Shown one piece after another: positions 9,404 through 18,166 of a DNA stretch of 64,000 bases. The stretch is from the NCBI RefSeq assembly GCF_026552795.1, contig NZ_JANFPI010000001.1, positions 682,001 to 746,000 of the forward strand. Reading direction: 5' to 3'. Within the stretch, counting starts at the first letter, position 1. Each line of letters opens with the position of its first letter. The notes below the pieces were generated by a model. That model saw only the letters and a list, made by a program, of their open reading frames with translations, made no database searches and was not told where the DNA came from. The DNA comes from Ectorhizobium quercum. GTDB taxonomy: Bacteria; Pseudomonadota; Alphaproteobacteria; Rhizobiales; Rhizobiaceae. The translations under genes were made by a program, and so were the position numbers.

Positions 9404-10827
9404 TGTCGGGAGCCCGGCAGGATATGCAGGACGCAGCCGTCAGTCTTTCCGTTTCCACCGACCGGCTCGACCGGCTGTCGCAGCTTGCCCGGCAATTCGC
9501 CGAGCCTGCCGCGACGGTCGCCCACGGCGGGCGCGTCCGCACGATCTCCGCCGGTTACTACACGGTCAGCGGCCTTTCCCGTCACGTCCGGCTGGGCGAT
9601 TTCGTGACCCATCGCAGCGTTTCGGGCGAACAACTCGGCGAGGTTGTGCGCGTCGAGCCGGATCTCGTCTATGTCTGCCCGATCCAGCCGGGCGAGCCCA
9701 TCGGCATTCACGACGTGGTGCTGCGCAAGGGCGAGTTTCGCCTCTCCCCCGACGAGAGCTGGTGCGGCCGGGCGATCAACGCCCTCGGTGAACCGATCGA
9801 CGGCGGCCCGCCGCTGACGCAGGGCACCGACCGCCGCTCCATCGTCGCCACCGCGCCGCCGTCCATGACGCGCCGCCGCGTCGAGCAGGGTTTCCGCACC
9901 GGCGTTCGCGCCGTCGATATTTTCACGCCGCTCTGCCTCGGCCAGCGCCTCGGCGTTTTCGCCGGCTCGGGCGTCGGCAAGTCGACGACCCTGTCCATGC
10001 TGGCGCGGGCCGATGCCTTCGACCGGGTGGTGATCGCGCTGGTCGGCGAGCGCGGCCGCGAAGTGCGCGAATTCATCGAGGACACGCTCGGCGACAACAT
10101 GGCCAAGTCGATTGCCGTCGTGGCGACGAGCGACGAAAGCCCGATGCTGCGCAAGATGGCGCCGCTCGTCGCCATGACGATTGCCGAACATTTCCGCGAC
10201 CGTGGCGAAAACGTTCTCTTCATCGCCGACAGCGTGACCCGCTTTGCCCATGCCATCCGCGAAGTCGCGATGGCCGCCGGCGAGCCGCCGATCGCGCGCG
10301 GCTATCCGGCCTCCGTCTTCACCGAGCTGCCGCGCCTTCTGGAGCGCGCCGGGCCGGGTGCGGAGGGCGCGGGGACGATCACGGCGATCATCTCCATCCT
10401 CGTCGACGGCGACAACCACAACGATCCGATCGCGGATTCCACCCGCGGCATTCTCGACGGTCATATCGTCCTCGACCGGGCGCTGGCAGACGAGGGGCGC
10501 TATCCGCCGGTCAATCCGCTGTCGTCCATTTCCCGTCTCGCCCGCAAGGCATGGAGCCCGGACCAGGAGAAGCTGGTTTCGCGCCTCAAGACGCTGATCA
10601 ACCGTTTCGAGGAAACCCGGGACCTGCGCCTGATCGGCGGCTACAGGCCGGGTGCCGACCCCGATCTCGACATGGCGGTCAAGCAGGTGCCGGTCATTTA
10701 CGAAATTCTCAAGCAATCGCCGTCCGACAAGCCGGCATCCGACGCCTATGCCGATCTCGCCGGCGCCCTGCGCGTCGCCGCGTCCGCAGGACAACAGGGC
10801 CGCCCCGCACAGGGAGGAATGCGATGA
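9403..10827 (+). CDS. fliI: FliI, flagellum-specific export ATPase
   Basis: FliI is the F1-beta-like ATPase that energises and unfolds substrates at the export gate. Walker A (FAGSGVGKSTT, ~residues 186-196) and Walker B (VLFIADSVTRFAHA, ~271) are intact, as is the ATPase-family PASVFTELPRLLERAG segment. The GTG at 9403 overlaps the flgF stop and gives 474 residues. ATG 9424, with GGCAGG just upstream, gives 467 and is an equally good start. The last codons overlap the start of the next gene (ATGA). Confidence 0.96.
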   Translation: MSGARQDMQDAAVSLSVSTDRLDRLSQLARQFAEPAATVAHGGRVRTISAGYYTVSGLSRHVRLGDFVTHRSVSGEQLGEVVRVEPDLVYVCPIQPGEPIGIHDVVLRKGEFRLSPDESWCGRAINALGEPIDGGPPLTQGTDRRSIVATAPPSMTRRRVEQGFRTGVRAVDIFTPLCLGQRLGVFAGSGVGKSTTLSMLARADAFDRVVIALVGERGREVREFIEDTLGDNMAKSIAVVATSDESPMLRKMAPLVAMTIAEHFRDRGENVLFIADSVTRFAHAIREVAMAAGEPPIARGYPASVFTELPRLLERAGPGAEGAGTITAIISILVDGDNHNDPIADSTRGILDGHIVLDRALADEGRYPPVNPLSSISRLARKAWSPDQEKLVSRLKTLINRFEETRDLRLIGGYRPGADPDLDMAVKQVPVIYEILKQSPSDKPASDAYADLAGALRVAASAGQQGRPAQGGMR

Positions 10828-11408
10828 AGGACACGGGCATGACCGATTTCGACGCAGACGAGGCCATCGCGCCGCTCACCACGGCACGGCCGCGGCCGAA
10901 ATATCGCTCGCAGCGCTCGGACCGGATTCTCGCCGCGGTGGGCGTCGCGCTTGCCGCCGCCGCTGCCGCCTTTCCGTGGTACGTCTTCTTCAACGAGGAG
11001 AAGTTCGGAATCCGCATCGCCGGCTGGGAGCAACTGAACGATTTGCCGCCGGGCTCCGCCGCGCGGCGTCCCTTCTCGGTGTCGCCGCTTGCCACGCCGG
11101 ACCCGGAAAACAGGCTCGCCGCACCGCCGGCCATCGATCCCGTCGTGACGGCGACCGTCTCCTCGATCGGTGAGGTCAAGGAGGATGCGCCGCTTCTTCA
11201 GGAATTGCAGCCGATGCCGGGGCGCAGCGGCTTCCGTCTTCTGCACGTCGCCAACGGGCGCGCGCTGATCGAGGACGGCAACGGCATGTACATGGTGCAG
11301 GTTGGCTCCATCCTGCCCGACGACAGCCGTCTCGCGACGGTGGAGCAGCGCGACGGCAAATGGGTGATCATCACCTCGAAGGGCGAGATCTACACCGCGC
11401 CGCAATAA
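10824..11408 (+). CDS. Conserved membrane-anchored flagellar-cluster protein, function unknown
   Basis: This 194-residue protein is translationally coupled to fliI through an ATGA overlap; ATG 10839 is an alternative start. It has a basic N-terminal tail, one membrane segment (ILAAVGVALAAAAAAFPWYV, ~residues 33-52), a Pro/Ala-rich periplasmic linker, and a C-terminal ~70 residues predicted as beta strands (GMYMVQVGSILPDDSRLATV and GKWVIITSKGEIYTA). The C-terminal block resembles small SH3-like domains of type II/IV pilus assembly proteins in pattern only. I cannot assign a function. Its place between fliI and the flgB operon suggests a flagellar role. Confidence 0.78.
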   Translation: MKDTGMTDFDADEAIAPLTTARPRPKYRSQRSDRILAAVGVALAAAAAAFPWYVFFNEEKFGIRIAGWEQLNDLPPGSAARRPFSVSPLATPDPENRLAAPPAIDPVVTATVSSIGEVKEDAPLLQELQPMPGRSGFRLLHVANGRALIEDGNGMYMVQVGSILPDDSRLATVEQRDGKWVIITSKGEIYTAPQ

Positions 11409-11588
11409 GCTCTCCCGGTGTTGCGTCCGCCTGCCTGCCGGGATGATCCGGCGAACCAATGACTGGTCGTGACCTGCTGCGCCGGAGGGATCCGGAAGCG
11501 GCTTTTTCCGGTCGTTGCCGAGCGCTTCGCACCGGCCACCGGCGTTTGTCCGAAAAGGCGGCGAACCGGCGCTTTCCCGTAAGTCCCA

Positions 11589-11607
11589 CGCAAGTTTACC
11601 GCACTAG
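11589..11607 (+). promoter_or_regulatory. Candidate flagellar promoter/activator box for the flgB operon
   Basis: CGCAAG-N10-TAG followed by TTTC, 34 bases upstream of the flgB start. Identical layout to the boxes before flgE (40336) and flhA (45772). Confidence 0.65.
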
Positions 11608-11641
11608 TTTCTCCGGCAGATGAGTAGACGGAGAAGTGTCA

Positions 11642-12031
11642 ATGCAGCCGATTCAGCTCTTTGAACTGGCATCGAAGCAGGCCGAATGGCTTTCGGTTCG
11701 CCAGGAGGTGGTTGCGACCAACATCGCGAACGCCAACACGCCGAAATACCGCGCAAGGGACGTGACGCCATTCGAGTCCGTGCTGAAGTCCAGCCACATT
11801 CCGATGGCGCGCACCAATCCGGCGCATTTTGCCGGCGACACCCTTGCCTCCGACAGGGTCGGGATCGAGGAGAACGACCTGAACCAGGAGATCGGCATCC
11901 AGGAATCTGGCAACACGGTGGCGCTTGCCACCGAGCTCGCCAAGACCGGCGAGATCAAGCGCCAGTATGAGCTGAACACCCAGCTCATCAAGAACTTTCA
12001 CGGCATGATGCTGAGCGTGGTGGCCCGATAA
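11642..12031 (+). CDS. flgB: FlgB, proximal rod protein
   Basis: FlgB is a proximal rod subunit next to the MS ring. It is 129 residues from ATG 11642, which has ACGGAGAAG about 6 bases upstream; a GTG two codons earlier is possible. The rod signature [19 protein letters not shown] is intact. Its stop overlaps the flgC start (TAATG). It is the head of the operon flgB-flgC-fliE-flgG-flgA-flgI-motE-flgH-fliL-fliP. Confidence 0.95.
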   Translation: MQPIQLFELASKQAEWLSVRQEVVATNIANANTPKYRARDVTPFESVLKSSHIPMARTNPAHFAGDTLASDRVGIEENDLNQEIGIQESGNTVALATELAKTGEIKRQYELNTQLIKNFHGMMLSVVAR

Positions 12032-12450
12032 TGCCGATCGATCCCTTGTCAGCCTCCCTCAAGATCGCCGGCAGCGGCCTGGAAGCCCAGTCCACGCGCC
12101 TGCGCATCGTTTCGGAAAACATCGCCAACTCCCGCACCACGGGCGACACGCCCGGGGCCGATCCCTACCGCCGCAAGACGATCACCTTCGGCGCGGAAAT
12201 GGACCGCTCCTCCGGCGTCACGCTGGTGGGCGTGAAGAGGCTCGGCGTCGACCGGGGCGACTTCACCGAGGAATACGACCCCAGCCACCCTGCCGCCGAC
12301 GAGCGCGGCATCGTCAAGATGCCGAACGTCAACATGCTGATCGAGATGGCCGACATGCGCGAGGCGAACCGCACCTACGACGCCAATCTCCAGACCATTC
12401 GCCAGACGCGCGACCTCATCAGCGCGACGATCGACCTTCTGAAAGGCTAG
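12031..12450 (+). CDS. flgC: FlgC, proximal rod protein
   Basis: FlgC is the second proximal rod subunit, 139 residues, a normal family length. The N terminus has the rod motif ([18 protein letters not shown]) and the C terminus ends in [20 protein letters not shown], the helix that packs in the rod core. The start overlaps the flgB stop by one base. Confidence 0.96.
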   Translation: MPIDPLSASLKIAGSGLEAQSTRLRIVSENIANSRTTGDTPGADPYRRKTITFGAEMDRSSGVTLVGVKRLGVDRGDFTEEYDPSHPAADERGIVKMPNVNMLIEMADMREANRTYDANLQTIRQTRDLISATIDLLKG

Positions 12451-12452
12451 TC

Positions 12453-12794
12453 ATGATCGACACAATCCAGGCCACTTCGTCCCTGCTCACCAAGGGCATC
12501 GGCACCACGACGGGTTCGAAGACCGAAAATTCGCTGATGGGCAACGCCGTCACCGCCGCCGCCAGCACCGTCGTCGGCCCGACCTTCGGTGCCGTCCTCG
12601 GCAACATGGCCAACGAGGCGATCACATCTGTGAAGAACGGCGAGGGCGCCGCCTTCGCCGGCATCCAGGGCACGGCTTCGACCCGCGAGGTCGTGGACGC
12701 CATGCTCCAGGCCGACCAGTCGCTCAAGACGGCCATCGCCGTCCGCGACAAGGTCGTCCAGGCCTATCTCGAAATCACGAAAATGCAGATCTGA
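12453..12794 (+). CDS. fliE: FliE, MS ring-rod junction protein
   Basis: FliE joins the rod to the MS ring and is the first substrate exported by the flagellar system. It has 113 residues. The conserved C-terminal helix (QADQSLKTAIAVRDKVVQAY then LEITKMQI) is clear, while the N-terminal half is variable. It starts 2 bases after flgC. Confidence 0.94.
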   Translation: MIDTIQATSSLLTKGIGTTTGSKTENSLMGNAVTAAASTVVGPTFGAVLGNMANEAITSVKNGEGAAFAGIQGTASTREVVDAMLQADQSLKTAIAVRDKVVQAYLEITKMQI

Positions 12795-12815
12795 CGGTTC
12801 GGAAGGAACGGAAAG

Positions 12816-13604
12816 ATGAGAGCACTCGCCATCGCAGCCACCGGCATGGACGCCCAGCAGACCAATCTGGAAGTCATCGCCAACAACATCGCCAACATCA
12901 ACACGACCGGTTACAAGCGCAGCCGCGCCGAGTTCACCGATCTGCTCTACCAGACGGAGCGGGCCGGCGGCGTCGCCAACCGCGCCAACCAGGCCGTCGT
13001 GCCGGAGGGCGCCAATATCGGCCTCGGCGTCCAGACCTCCGCCGTGCGCAAGCTGCACATGCAGGGCGAGCTGACGCAGACGAGCAACGACCTCGATCTG
13101 GCCATCGTCGGCCGCGGCTGGTTCACGGTCGAGGCGCCCGACGGCAACACGCTCTACAGCCGCGCCGGCGCCTTCAACAAGGACGCGGACGGCAATCTGG
13201 TGACGATCGACGGCTACACTGTGCTGCCGCAGATCACCATTCCGCAGGACACGACGGAAATCCAGATCGGTGAGGACGGCACGGTTCAGGTCCGTCTCGG
13301 CAACGACGAGAACTTCACCGAGGTCGGCCAGCTCCAGCTCGCCAACTTCGCCAACGAAGCCGGCCTGAAGCCACTCGGGGACAACCTGTTCATGCAGACC
13401 GAGGCATCCGGCGAGGCGGTGATTTCCAATCCGCGCGAAGTCGGTTTCGGCTACGTCAAGCAGGGCTATCTGGAATCGTCCAACGTCGACCCGGTCAAGG
13501 AAATCACGGATCTGATCTCGGCGCAGCGCGCCTATGAGATGAACTCCAAGGTGATCACGACCGCCGACGAAATGGCTTCCATCGTCAGCAAGAACCTGAA
13601 GTAA
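12816..13604 (+). CDS. flgG: FlgG, distal rod protein
   Basis: FlgG builds the distal rod that crosses the peptidoglycan and outer membrane. It has 262 residues with a strong GGAAGGAACGG ribosome binding site. The N-terminal signature ([19 protein letters not shown]), the central FlgG-type repeats ([15 protein letters not shown]) and the C-terminal [20 protein letters not shown] are all present. Confidence 0.97.
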   Translation: MRALAIAATGMDAQQTNLEVIANNIANINTTGYKRSRAEFTDLLYQTERAGGVANRANQAVVPEGANIGLGVQTSAVRKLHMQGELTQTSNDLDLAIVGRGWFTVEAPDGNTLYSRAGAFNKDADGNLVTIDGYTVLPQITIPQDTTEIQIGEDGTVQVRLGNDENFTEVGQLQLANFANEAGLKPLGDNLFMQTEASGEAVISNPREVGFGYVKQGYLESSNVDPVKEITDLISAQRAYEMNSKVITTADEMASIVSKNLK

Positions 13605-13623
13605 TCCGGAAGGCAGGGCAAGC

Positions 13624-14103
13624 ATGAGGTTTCGCCGTCACATCGCAATCAAGGGCCGCGCGCTCGCCGTGGCGGCGGCCTCCTTCGTCCTTCTCGCCGG
13701 CCCGGCCGCAGCCGATACCGGCTACGCCATCGTGCCGGTCACGACCATCTATCCGGGCGAGACCATCACCGAAAGCCGGGTGAAGGCCGTGGAAGTCACC
13801 AATCCCAATCTTGCTCCGGGCTATGCCAGTTCCATCGAGCAGGTGATCGGGATGGTGAGCAGGCGCACGCTTGTCGCCGGACGCACCATTCAGGTCGGCA
13901 CGCTGCGCGAACCGTTCACGGTGCAGCGCGGCACGCCGGTCCGCCTCGTGGCGCGGGTCGGCAACCTCACCATCTCGGCGAGCGGAACGCCGCTTGCGGA
14001 TGCGATGACCGGCGACGTCATCCGGGTGCGCAATCTCGATTCCGGCGTGACCGTCAACGGCACGGTCATGGCGGACGGCACCGTGGAGGTGATGAAGAAA
14101 TGA
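13624..14103 (+). CDS. flgA: FlgA, P-ring assembly chaperone
   Basis: FlgA is a periplasmic chaperone for FlgI. It has 159 residues with an N-terminal signal peptide (basic start, then AVAAASFVLLAGPAAA). The C-terminal part is a SAF-like domain (GTPVRLVARVGNLTISASGT) ending in the family GVTVNGTVMADGTVEV. It is shorter than the ~220-residue enterobacterial form, which is usual in rhizobia. Its last bases overlap the flgI start (ATGA). Confidence 0.93.
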   Translation: MRFRRHIAIKGRALAVAAASFVLLAGPAAADTGYAIVPVTTIYPGETITESRVKAVEVTNPNLAPGYASSIEQVIGMVSRRTLVAGRTIQVGTLREPFTVQRGTPVRLVARVGNLTISASGTPLADAMTGDVIRVRNLDSGVTVNGTVMADGTVEVMKK

Positions 14104-15218
14104 GACCGAGCCTGTTCCTGACCGCCTTCGCCGTGCTGTTCGCGCTTGCCGCGAACGCTCTCGCGGCCGGCACCACGGTCTCGCGCATCAAGGATATCGC
14201 CTCGCTGCAATCAGGCCGGGACAACCAGCTCATCGGCTACGGTCTGGTCGTCGGCCTGCAAGGCACGGGCGACAGCCTGCGCTCCTCGCCCTTCACCGAA
14301 CAGTCGATGCGCGCGATGCTCCAGAATCTCGGGATTTCGACGCAGGGCGGCCAGTCGAGCGCCCGCAACGTCGCCGCCGTCATGGTCACGACGAACCTTC
14401 CCCCCTTCGCCAGCCCCGGCAGCCGCATCGACGTCACGGTCAGTTCGCTGGGCGACGCCTCGTCGCTGCGCGGCGGCACCCTCGTCATGACTTCGCTTTC
14501 CGGCGCCGACGGCCAGATCTATGCGGTCGCGCAAGGGTCGGTCATCGTTTCCGGCTTCAGCGCCCAGGGGCAGGCCTCTTCCCTGAACGAAGGCGTCGTC
14601 ACGGCGGGCCGCGTTCCCGGTGGCGCGATCATCGAGCGCGAGCTGCCGTCCAAGTTCAAGGATTCCATCAATCTGGTGCTGCAATTGCGCAACCCGGATT
14701 TCTCCACCGCCGTGCGCATCGCCGATGTCGTCAACGCCTATGGCCGCCAGCGCCACGGCGGCCCGATCGCCGAAGCGCGCGATTCGCAGGAAGTCGCGGT
14801 GGCGAAGCCGGCCTCTGTCGATCTGACGAGATTGATGGCCGACATCGAAAACCTTCTGGTCGAGACGGACTCGCCGGCCAAGGTCGTCATCAACGAGCGC
14901 ACCGGCACCATCGTCATCGGGGCGGATGTGCGTGTGTCGCAGGTGGCGGTCAGCTACGGCACGCTCACCGTTCAGGTCATGGAAAGCCCGCAGGTCATCC
15001 AGCCCCTGCCGTTCACGGACGGCAGGACGGTCATCCAGCCGCAGACCGACATCATGGCGGAACAGACCGGCGGTCCGGTCGCCGTTATCGAAGGTCCCGA
15101 TCTGAAGACCCTCGTTGCCGGCCTCAACAACATCGGCGTCAAGCCCGACGGTATCATCGCCATCCTTCAGGGGATCAAGTCGGCCGGCGCCCTCCAGGCG
15201 GAGCTTGTCCTGCAATGA
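14100..15218 (+). CDS. flgI: FlgI, P-ring protein
   Basis: FlgI forms the periplasmic P ring, the peptidoglycan bushing for the rod. It has 372 residues including a Sec signal peptide (LFLTAFAVLFALAANALAAG). Family signatures are visible: VSRIKDIASLQSGRDNQLIG, GYGLVVGLQGTGDSLRSSPF, and the C-terminal GIKPDGIIAIL-type ending (NIGVKPDGIIAILQGIKSAG). The start overlaps the flgA stop and the stop overlaps motE. Confidence 0.97.
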   Translation: MRPSLFLTAFAVLFALAANALAAGTTVSRIKDIASLQSGRDNQLIGYGLVVGLQGTGDSLRSSPFTEQSMRAMLQNLGISTQGGQSSARNVAAVMVTTNLPPFASPGSRIDVTVSSLGDASSLRGGTLVMTSLSGADGQIYAVAQGSVIVSGFSAQGQASSLNEGVVTAGRVPGGAIIERELPSKFKDSINLVLQLRNPDFSTAVRIADVVNAYGRQRHGGPIAEARDSQEVAVAKPASVDLTRLMADIENLLVETDSPAKVVINERTGTIVIGADVRVSQVAVSYGTLTVQVMESPQVIQPLPFTDGRTVIQPQTDIMAEQTGGPVAVIEGPDLKTLVAGLNNIGVKPDGIIAILQGIKSAGALQAELVLQ

Positions 15219-15757
15219 TCGTCAGCAAGAGCCTTTCCGGCCTCAGGGCCAGCCTCACCACCGGCCGCCTCGCCGCGCTGGGTTTCGTTCTGGTCGCGCT
15301 GAGCGGCGCGCAGGCGCAGGAGCCGGTCACGGCGGTGATGCCGGGCAGCACGCAGGACGAGATCCGCCAGTTCTGCGGCAATATCGCCGACGCGGCGCGC
15401 GATCAGCGTTACCTGATGCAGAAGCAGGAGCTGGATACGCTTCAGGCCGAGATCAACGAGCGCATCACGCTGCTCGAGGAGCGCAGGGCCGAATACGAGG
15501 AATGGCTGAAGCGGCGCAACGACTTCATGCAGCAGGCCGAAGTCAGCCTCGTCGATATCTACAAGACCATGAAGGCGGATGCCGCAGCGCCCCAGTTGCA
15601 GGAAACGCCCCCCATTCTCGCCGCAGCGATCATCATGAAGCTGCCGGCCAGGCAATCCGGCCTGATCATGGCCGAAATGGACCCTAAGAAGGCAGGTATC
15701 ATCGCCTCGATCATGGCGAGCGCTGCCGATCCGGTCATCCCGAAGGACCCGTCATGA
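15215..15757 (+). CDS. motE: MotE, periplasmic chaperone for MotC
   Basis: In Sinorhizobium meliloti, MotE is a periplasmic chaperone that stabilises the motility protein MotC. This 180-residue protein occupies the same slot between flgI and flgH. It has an N-terminal export signal (ending near LVALSGAQAQ), a central coiled coil (LDTLQAEINERITLLEERRA), and a MgtE_N/FliG-like C-terminal helical region (LPARQSGLIMAEMDPKKAGI). Both ends overlap neighbouring genes by ATGA. MotC is encoded at 35571. Confidence 0.87.
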   Translation: MIVSKSLSGLRASLTTGRLAALGFVLVALSGAQAQEPVTAVMPGSTQDEIRQFCGNIADAARDQRYLMQKQELDTLQAEINERITLLEERRAEYEEWLKRRNDFMQQAEVSLVDIYKTMKADAAAPQLQETPPILAAAIIMKLPARQSGLIMAEMDPKKAGIIASIMASAADPVIPKDPS

Positions 15758-16476
15758 AAAAACTCGCAATCGCCCTGATGGCGACCGCCGCGCTGACGGG
15801 ATGTCAGTCGGTGGAAAAGAACCAGACCCTCCGCGAGATCGGCAATGCACCTTCGATGAGCCCCATCGGCTCCGGGCTCGCCTTCGGCCAGACGCCGCAG
15901 ATGGCACAGTATCCGAAGCAGCCGCGCCATATGGCGAGCGGCTATTCGCTGTGGAGCGACAGCCAGGCGGCTCTGTTCAAGGACGCCCGCGCGCTGAATG
16001 TCGGCGACATCCTGACGGTGGACATCTCCATCAACGACAGGGCCTCCTTCGACAACGAGACGGAACGCACCCGCGCCAACAGCAAGCAGACCGGCTGGAA
16101 CGCCGCCGCGCAGATCTTCGGCTGGACGCCCAACACCGATTCGACGCTCGGCTTCGATTCGGACTCGCAGAGCAAGGGCAAGGGCTCGATCACCCGCTCG
16201 GAAAAGCTGACGCTGCTCGTCGCGGCGGTCGTCACCGGCATCATGGAAAACGGCAATCTCGTCATCAGCGGTTCGCAGGAAGTGCGCGTAAACCACGAAA
16301 TCCGCATTCTCAACGTCGCCGGCATCGTTCGCCCGCAGGACGTCAATTCCGACAACACCATCTCCTACGACCGGATCGCCGAAGCGCGCATCTCCTATGG
16401 CGGCCGCGGCCGTCTGATGGAAGTGCAGCAGCCGCCGGTCGGCCAGCAGATCGTCGATATCTATTCGCCGATCTGA
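15754..16476 (+). CDS. flgH: FlgH, L-ring lipoprotein
   Basis: FlgH forms the outer-membrane L ring. It has 240 residues with a lipoprotein signal peptide and lipobox LTGC (Cys ~18). The family segments SLWSDSQAALFKDARALNVG and GDILTVDISINDRASFDNET are present, and the end (QQPPVGQQIVDIYSPI) is typical. The start overlaps motE by four bases. Confidence 0.97.
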   Translation: MKKLAIALMATAALTGCQSVEKNQTLREIGNAPSMSPIGSGLAFGQTPQMAQYPKQPRHMASGYSLWSDSQAALFKDARALNVGDILTVDISINDRASFDNETERTRANSKQTGWNAAAQIFGWTPNTDSTLGFDSDSQSKGKGSITRSEKLTLLVAAVVTGIMENGNLVISGSQEVRVNHEIRILNVAGIVRPQDVNSDNTISYDRIAEARISYGGRGRLMEVQQPPVGQQIVDIYSPI

Positions 16477-16512
16477 TGCGGCGGGGTCTTGAGAGGAAGG
16501 AACGGTTGGGTC

Positions 16513-17055
16513 ATGGCTGACGAACTGGCCGAGGGCGGCGAAGACGCCTCGAAGAAGAAGTCGGGTCTGATACTGACGATCGCCGGCGTCGCCGTTCTCA
16601 CCCTCGTGGGCGCCGGCGGCGGCTGGATCGTCGGCAACATGCTGGCGCCGGGAATTTCCCAGGCGGAGGCCGAACAGGCCGCGGCCGCCGAGCATGCCGC
16701 CGCGCCGGCCGGCGGTCACGGTGCGCCCGGCGGCGAGGAGGAGGGAGGCCTGCCCCGCGTCGCGACGGAGGCCAACGGCACGGTGCTGCTGGAGCCGATC
16801 ACGACCAACCTCGCCTATCCGGCCGAAAACTGGATCCGCCTGGAGGTCGCCCTGACGTTCAACGGCGTGCCGGATGCGCCGCTGGCCGAGACGATCCATC
16901 AGGACATTCTGGCCTATCTGAAGACGGTTTCGCTCCAGCAGATTCAGGGTCCGCGCGGCTTTCAATATCTCCGGGAAGACCTTCAGGAACGTGTTGACCT
17001 GCGTTCGCAAGGGCGGGTATCCAAGGTTCTGTTCAGAACCTTTGTGATCGAATGA
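16513..17055 (+). CDS. fliL: FliL, stator-associated membrane protein
   Basis: FliL surrounds and stabilises the MotAB stator. From ATG 16513 it has 180 residues: a short cytoplasmic lysine-rich start, one membrane helix (GLILTIAGVAVLTLVGAGGG, ~residues 18-37), an Ala/Gly-rich linker, and a stomatin-like periplasmic domain ending in GRVSKVLFRTFVIE. An AGGAAGGA element lies about 12 bases upstream. The stop overlaps fliP. Confidence 0.93.
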   Translation: MADELAEGGEDASKKKSGLILTIAGVAVLTLVGAGGGWIVGNMLAPGISQAEAEQAAAAEHAAAPAGGHGAPGGEEEGGLPRVATEANGTVLLEPITTNLAYPAENWIRLEVALTFNGVPDAPLAETIHQDILAYLKTVSLQQIQGPRGFQYLREDLQERVDLRSQGRVSKVLFRTFVIE

Positions 17056-17789
17056 TTCGTAAGCTCCTGCTCATTGCCGCGGTCCTTGCGGTGCCGCAGC
17101 TGGCCGTCGCCCAGCAATTCCCGACGGAGCTGTTCAATGCCCCGCTGGAGGGTTCGGCTGCGGCCTGGATCGTCCGGACCTTCGGTCTCCTGACGATCCT
17201 TTCGGTCGCGCCGGGCATCCTCATCATGGTGACGAGCTTCCCGCGCTTCATCATCGTCTTTTCCATCCTGCGCACCGGCATGGGCATCGGCACGACGCCG
17301 TCGAGCATGATCCTGTCGTCGATGGCGCTGTTCATGACGTTTTACGTCATGGCGCCGACGCTCGAGCGGTCGTGGCAGGACGGCGTCCAGCCGCTCCTGC
17401 AAAACCAGATCACGGAGGCCGAGGCCGTCGAGCGCATCGCCGAGCCGTTTCGCGGCTTCATGATGGCGAATACCCGCGACAAGGATCTGGCCCTGTTCGT
17501 CGATATCGCCCGCGAAAAGGGCCAGACCGTCGAACTCGGCGAACGCATCGAATACCGCATTCTCATTCCGGCCTTCATGTTGTCGGAAATCCGTCGCGGC
17601 TTCGAAATCGGCTTCCTCATCCTGCTGCCGTTCCTCGTCATCGACATGATCGTCGCGGCCATCACGATGGCGATGGGCATGATGATGCTGCCGCCGACAT
17701 CGATCTCCCTGCCGTTCAAGATCCTGTTCTTCGTGCTGATCGACGGCTGGAACCTGCTGGTCGGCTCTCTCGTGCGCTCCTTCGCCTGA
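17052..17789 (+). CDS. fliP: FliP, flagellar export-gate membrane protein
   Basis: FliP is the main subunit of the FliPQR export channel. It has 245 residues with a cleavable signal peptide (RKLLLIAAVLAVPQLAVAQQ) and the conserved membrane segments (FRGFMMANTRDKDLALFVD preceded by hydrophobic helices, and IGFLILLPFLVIDMIVAAIT). It closes the flgB operon. A 10-bp perfect hairpin follows. In S. meliloti the next gene is a flagellin gene; here an ~11-kb accessory block intervenes. Confidence 0.97.
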   Translation: MIRKLLLIAAVLAVPQLAVAQQFPTELFNAPLEGSAAAWIVRTFGLLTILSVAPGILIMVTSFPRFIIVFSILRTGMGIGTTPSSMILSSMALFMTFYVMAPTLERSWQDGVQPLLQNQITEAEAVERIAEPFRGFMMANTRDKDLALFVDIAREKGQTVELGERIEYRILIPAFMLSEIRRGFEIGFLILLPFLVIDMIVAAITMAMGMMMLPPTSISLPFKILFFVLIDGWNLLVGSLVRSFA

Positions 17790-17796
17790 CGCGATA

Positions 17797-17820
17797 CGGA
17801 TCGGCGTTTCCGCCGATCCG
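17797..17820 (+). terminator. Hairpin after fliP
   Basis: A perfect 10-bp stem, CGGATCGGCG / CGCCGATCCG, with a TTTC loop, starts 7 bases after the fliP stop. There is no T tract, so it may act as a 3' mRNA stabiliser or a weak terminator. It marks the left edge of the accessory block. Confidence 0.6.
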
Positions 17821-18000
17821 GCAAGCACGATGGAATTCAACTGAAAAATCCCCCGCACGTGTCACAGCGCGGCCCTTGACGGGCAGGCTTAGCCGGTCCC
17901 TGCCGGATGCCGCAAAAACCGCCGGAAATATTCTGCCCGAAACGGAATGAGCCGGGCAGCCTCGCGCCCCGGACCGCCCTGCCGCGAAACTTCAGGTTCG

Positions 18001-18019
18001 GGCAAGCCAGTTTCCCTAT
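18001..18019 (+). promoter_or_regulatory. Weak copy of the flagellar box before the giant repeat gene
   Basis: GGCAAG-N10-TAT followed by TTT matches the flagellar box consensus at all but the first base and with identical spacing. It lies 148 bases upstream of the start at 18167, inside the 377-base region after fliP, which otherwise holds no credible gene. Support is modest because it is a single degenerate match. Confidence 0.35.
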
Positions 18020-18166
18020 TTTCCTCTTCGCTGCGGACAGGCCCGGGTGATCGGCCCGGTCCAGTTGCGGGGCCTTACAAGCGGCCTCGCACGGAAAATG
18101 ATCTTTCCCGTGAAGCTAATGTATTGATCGGATTGCGCAAAAAGCTTGCTTCAAGGACTTTAGAAA

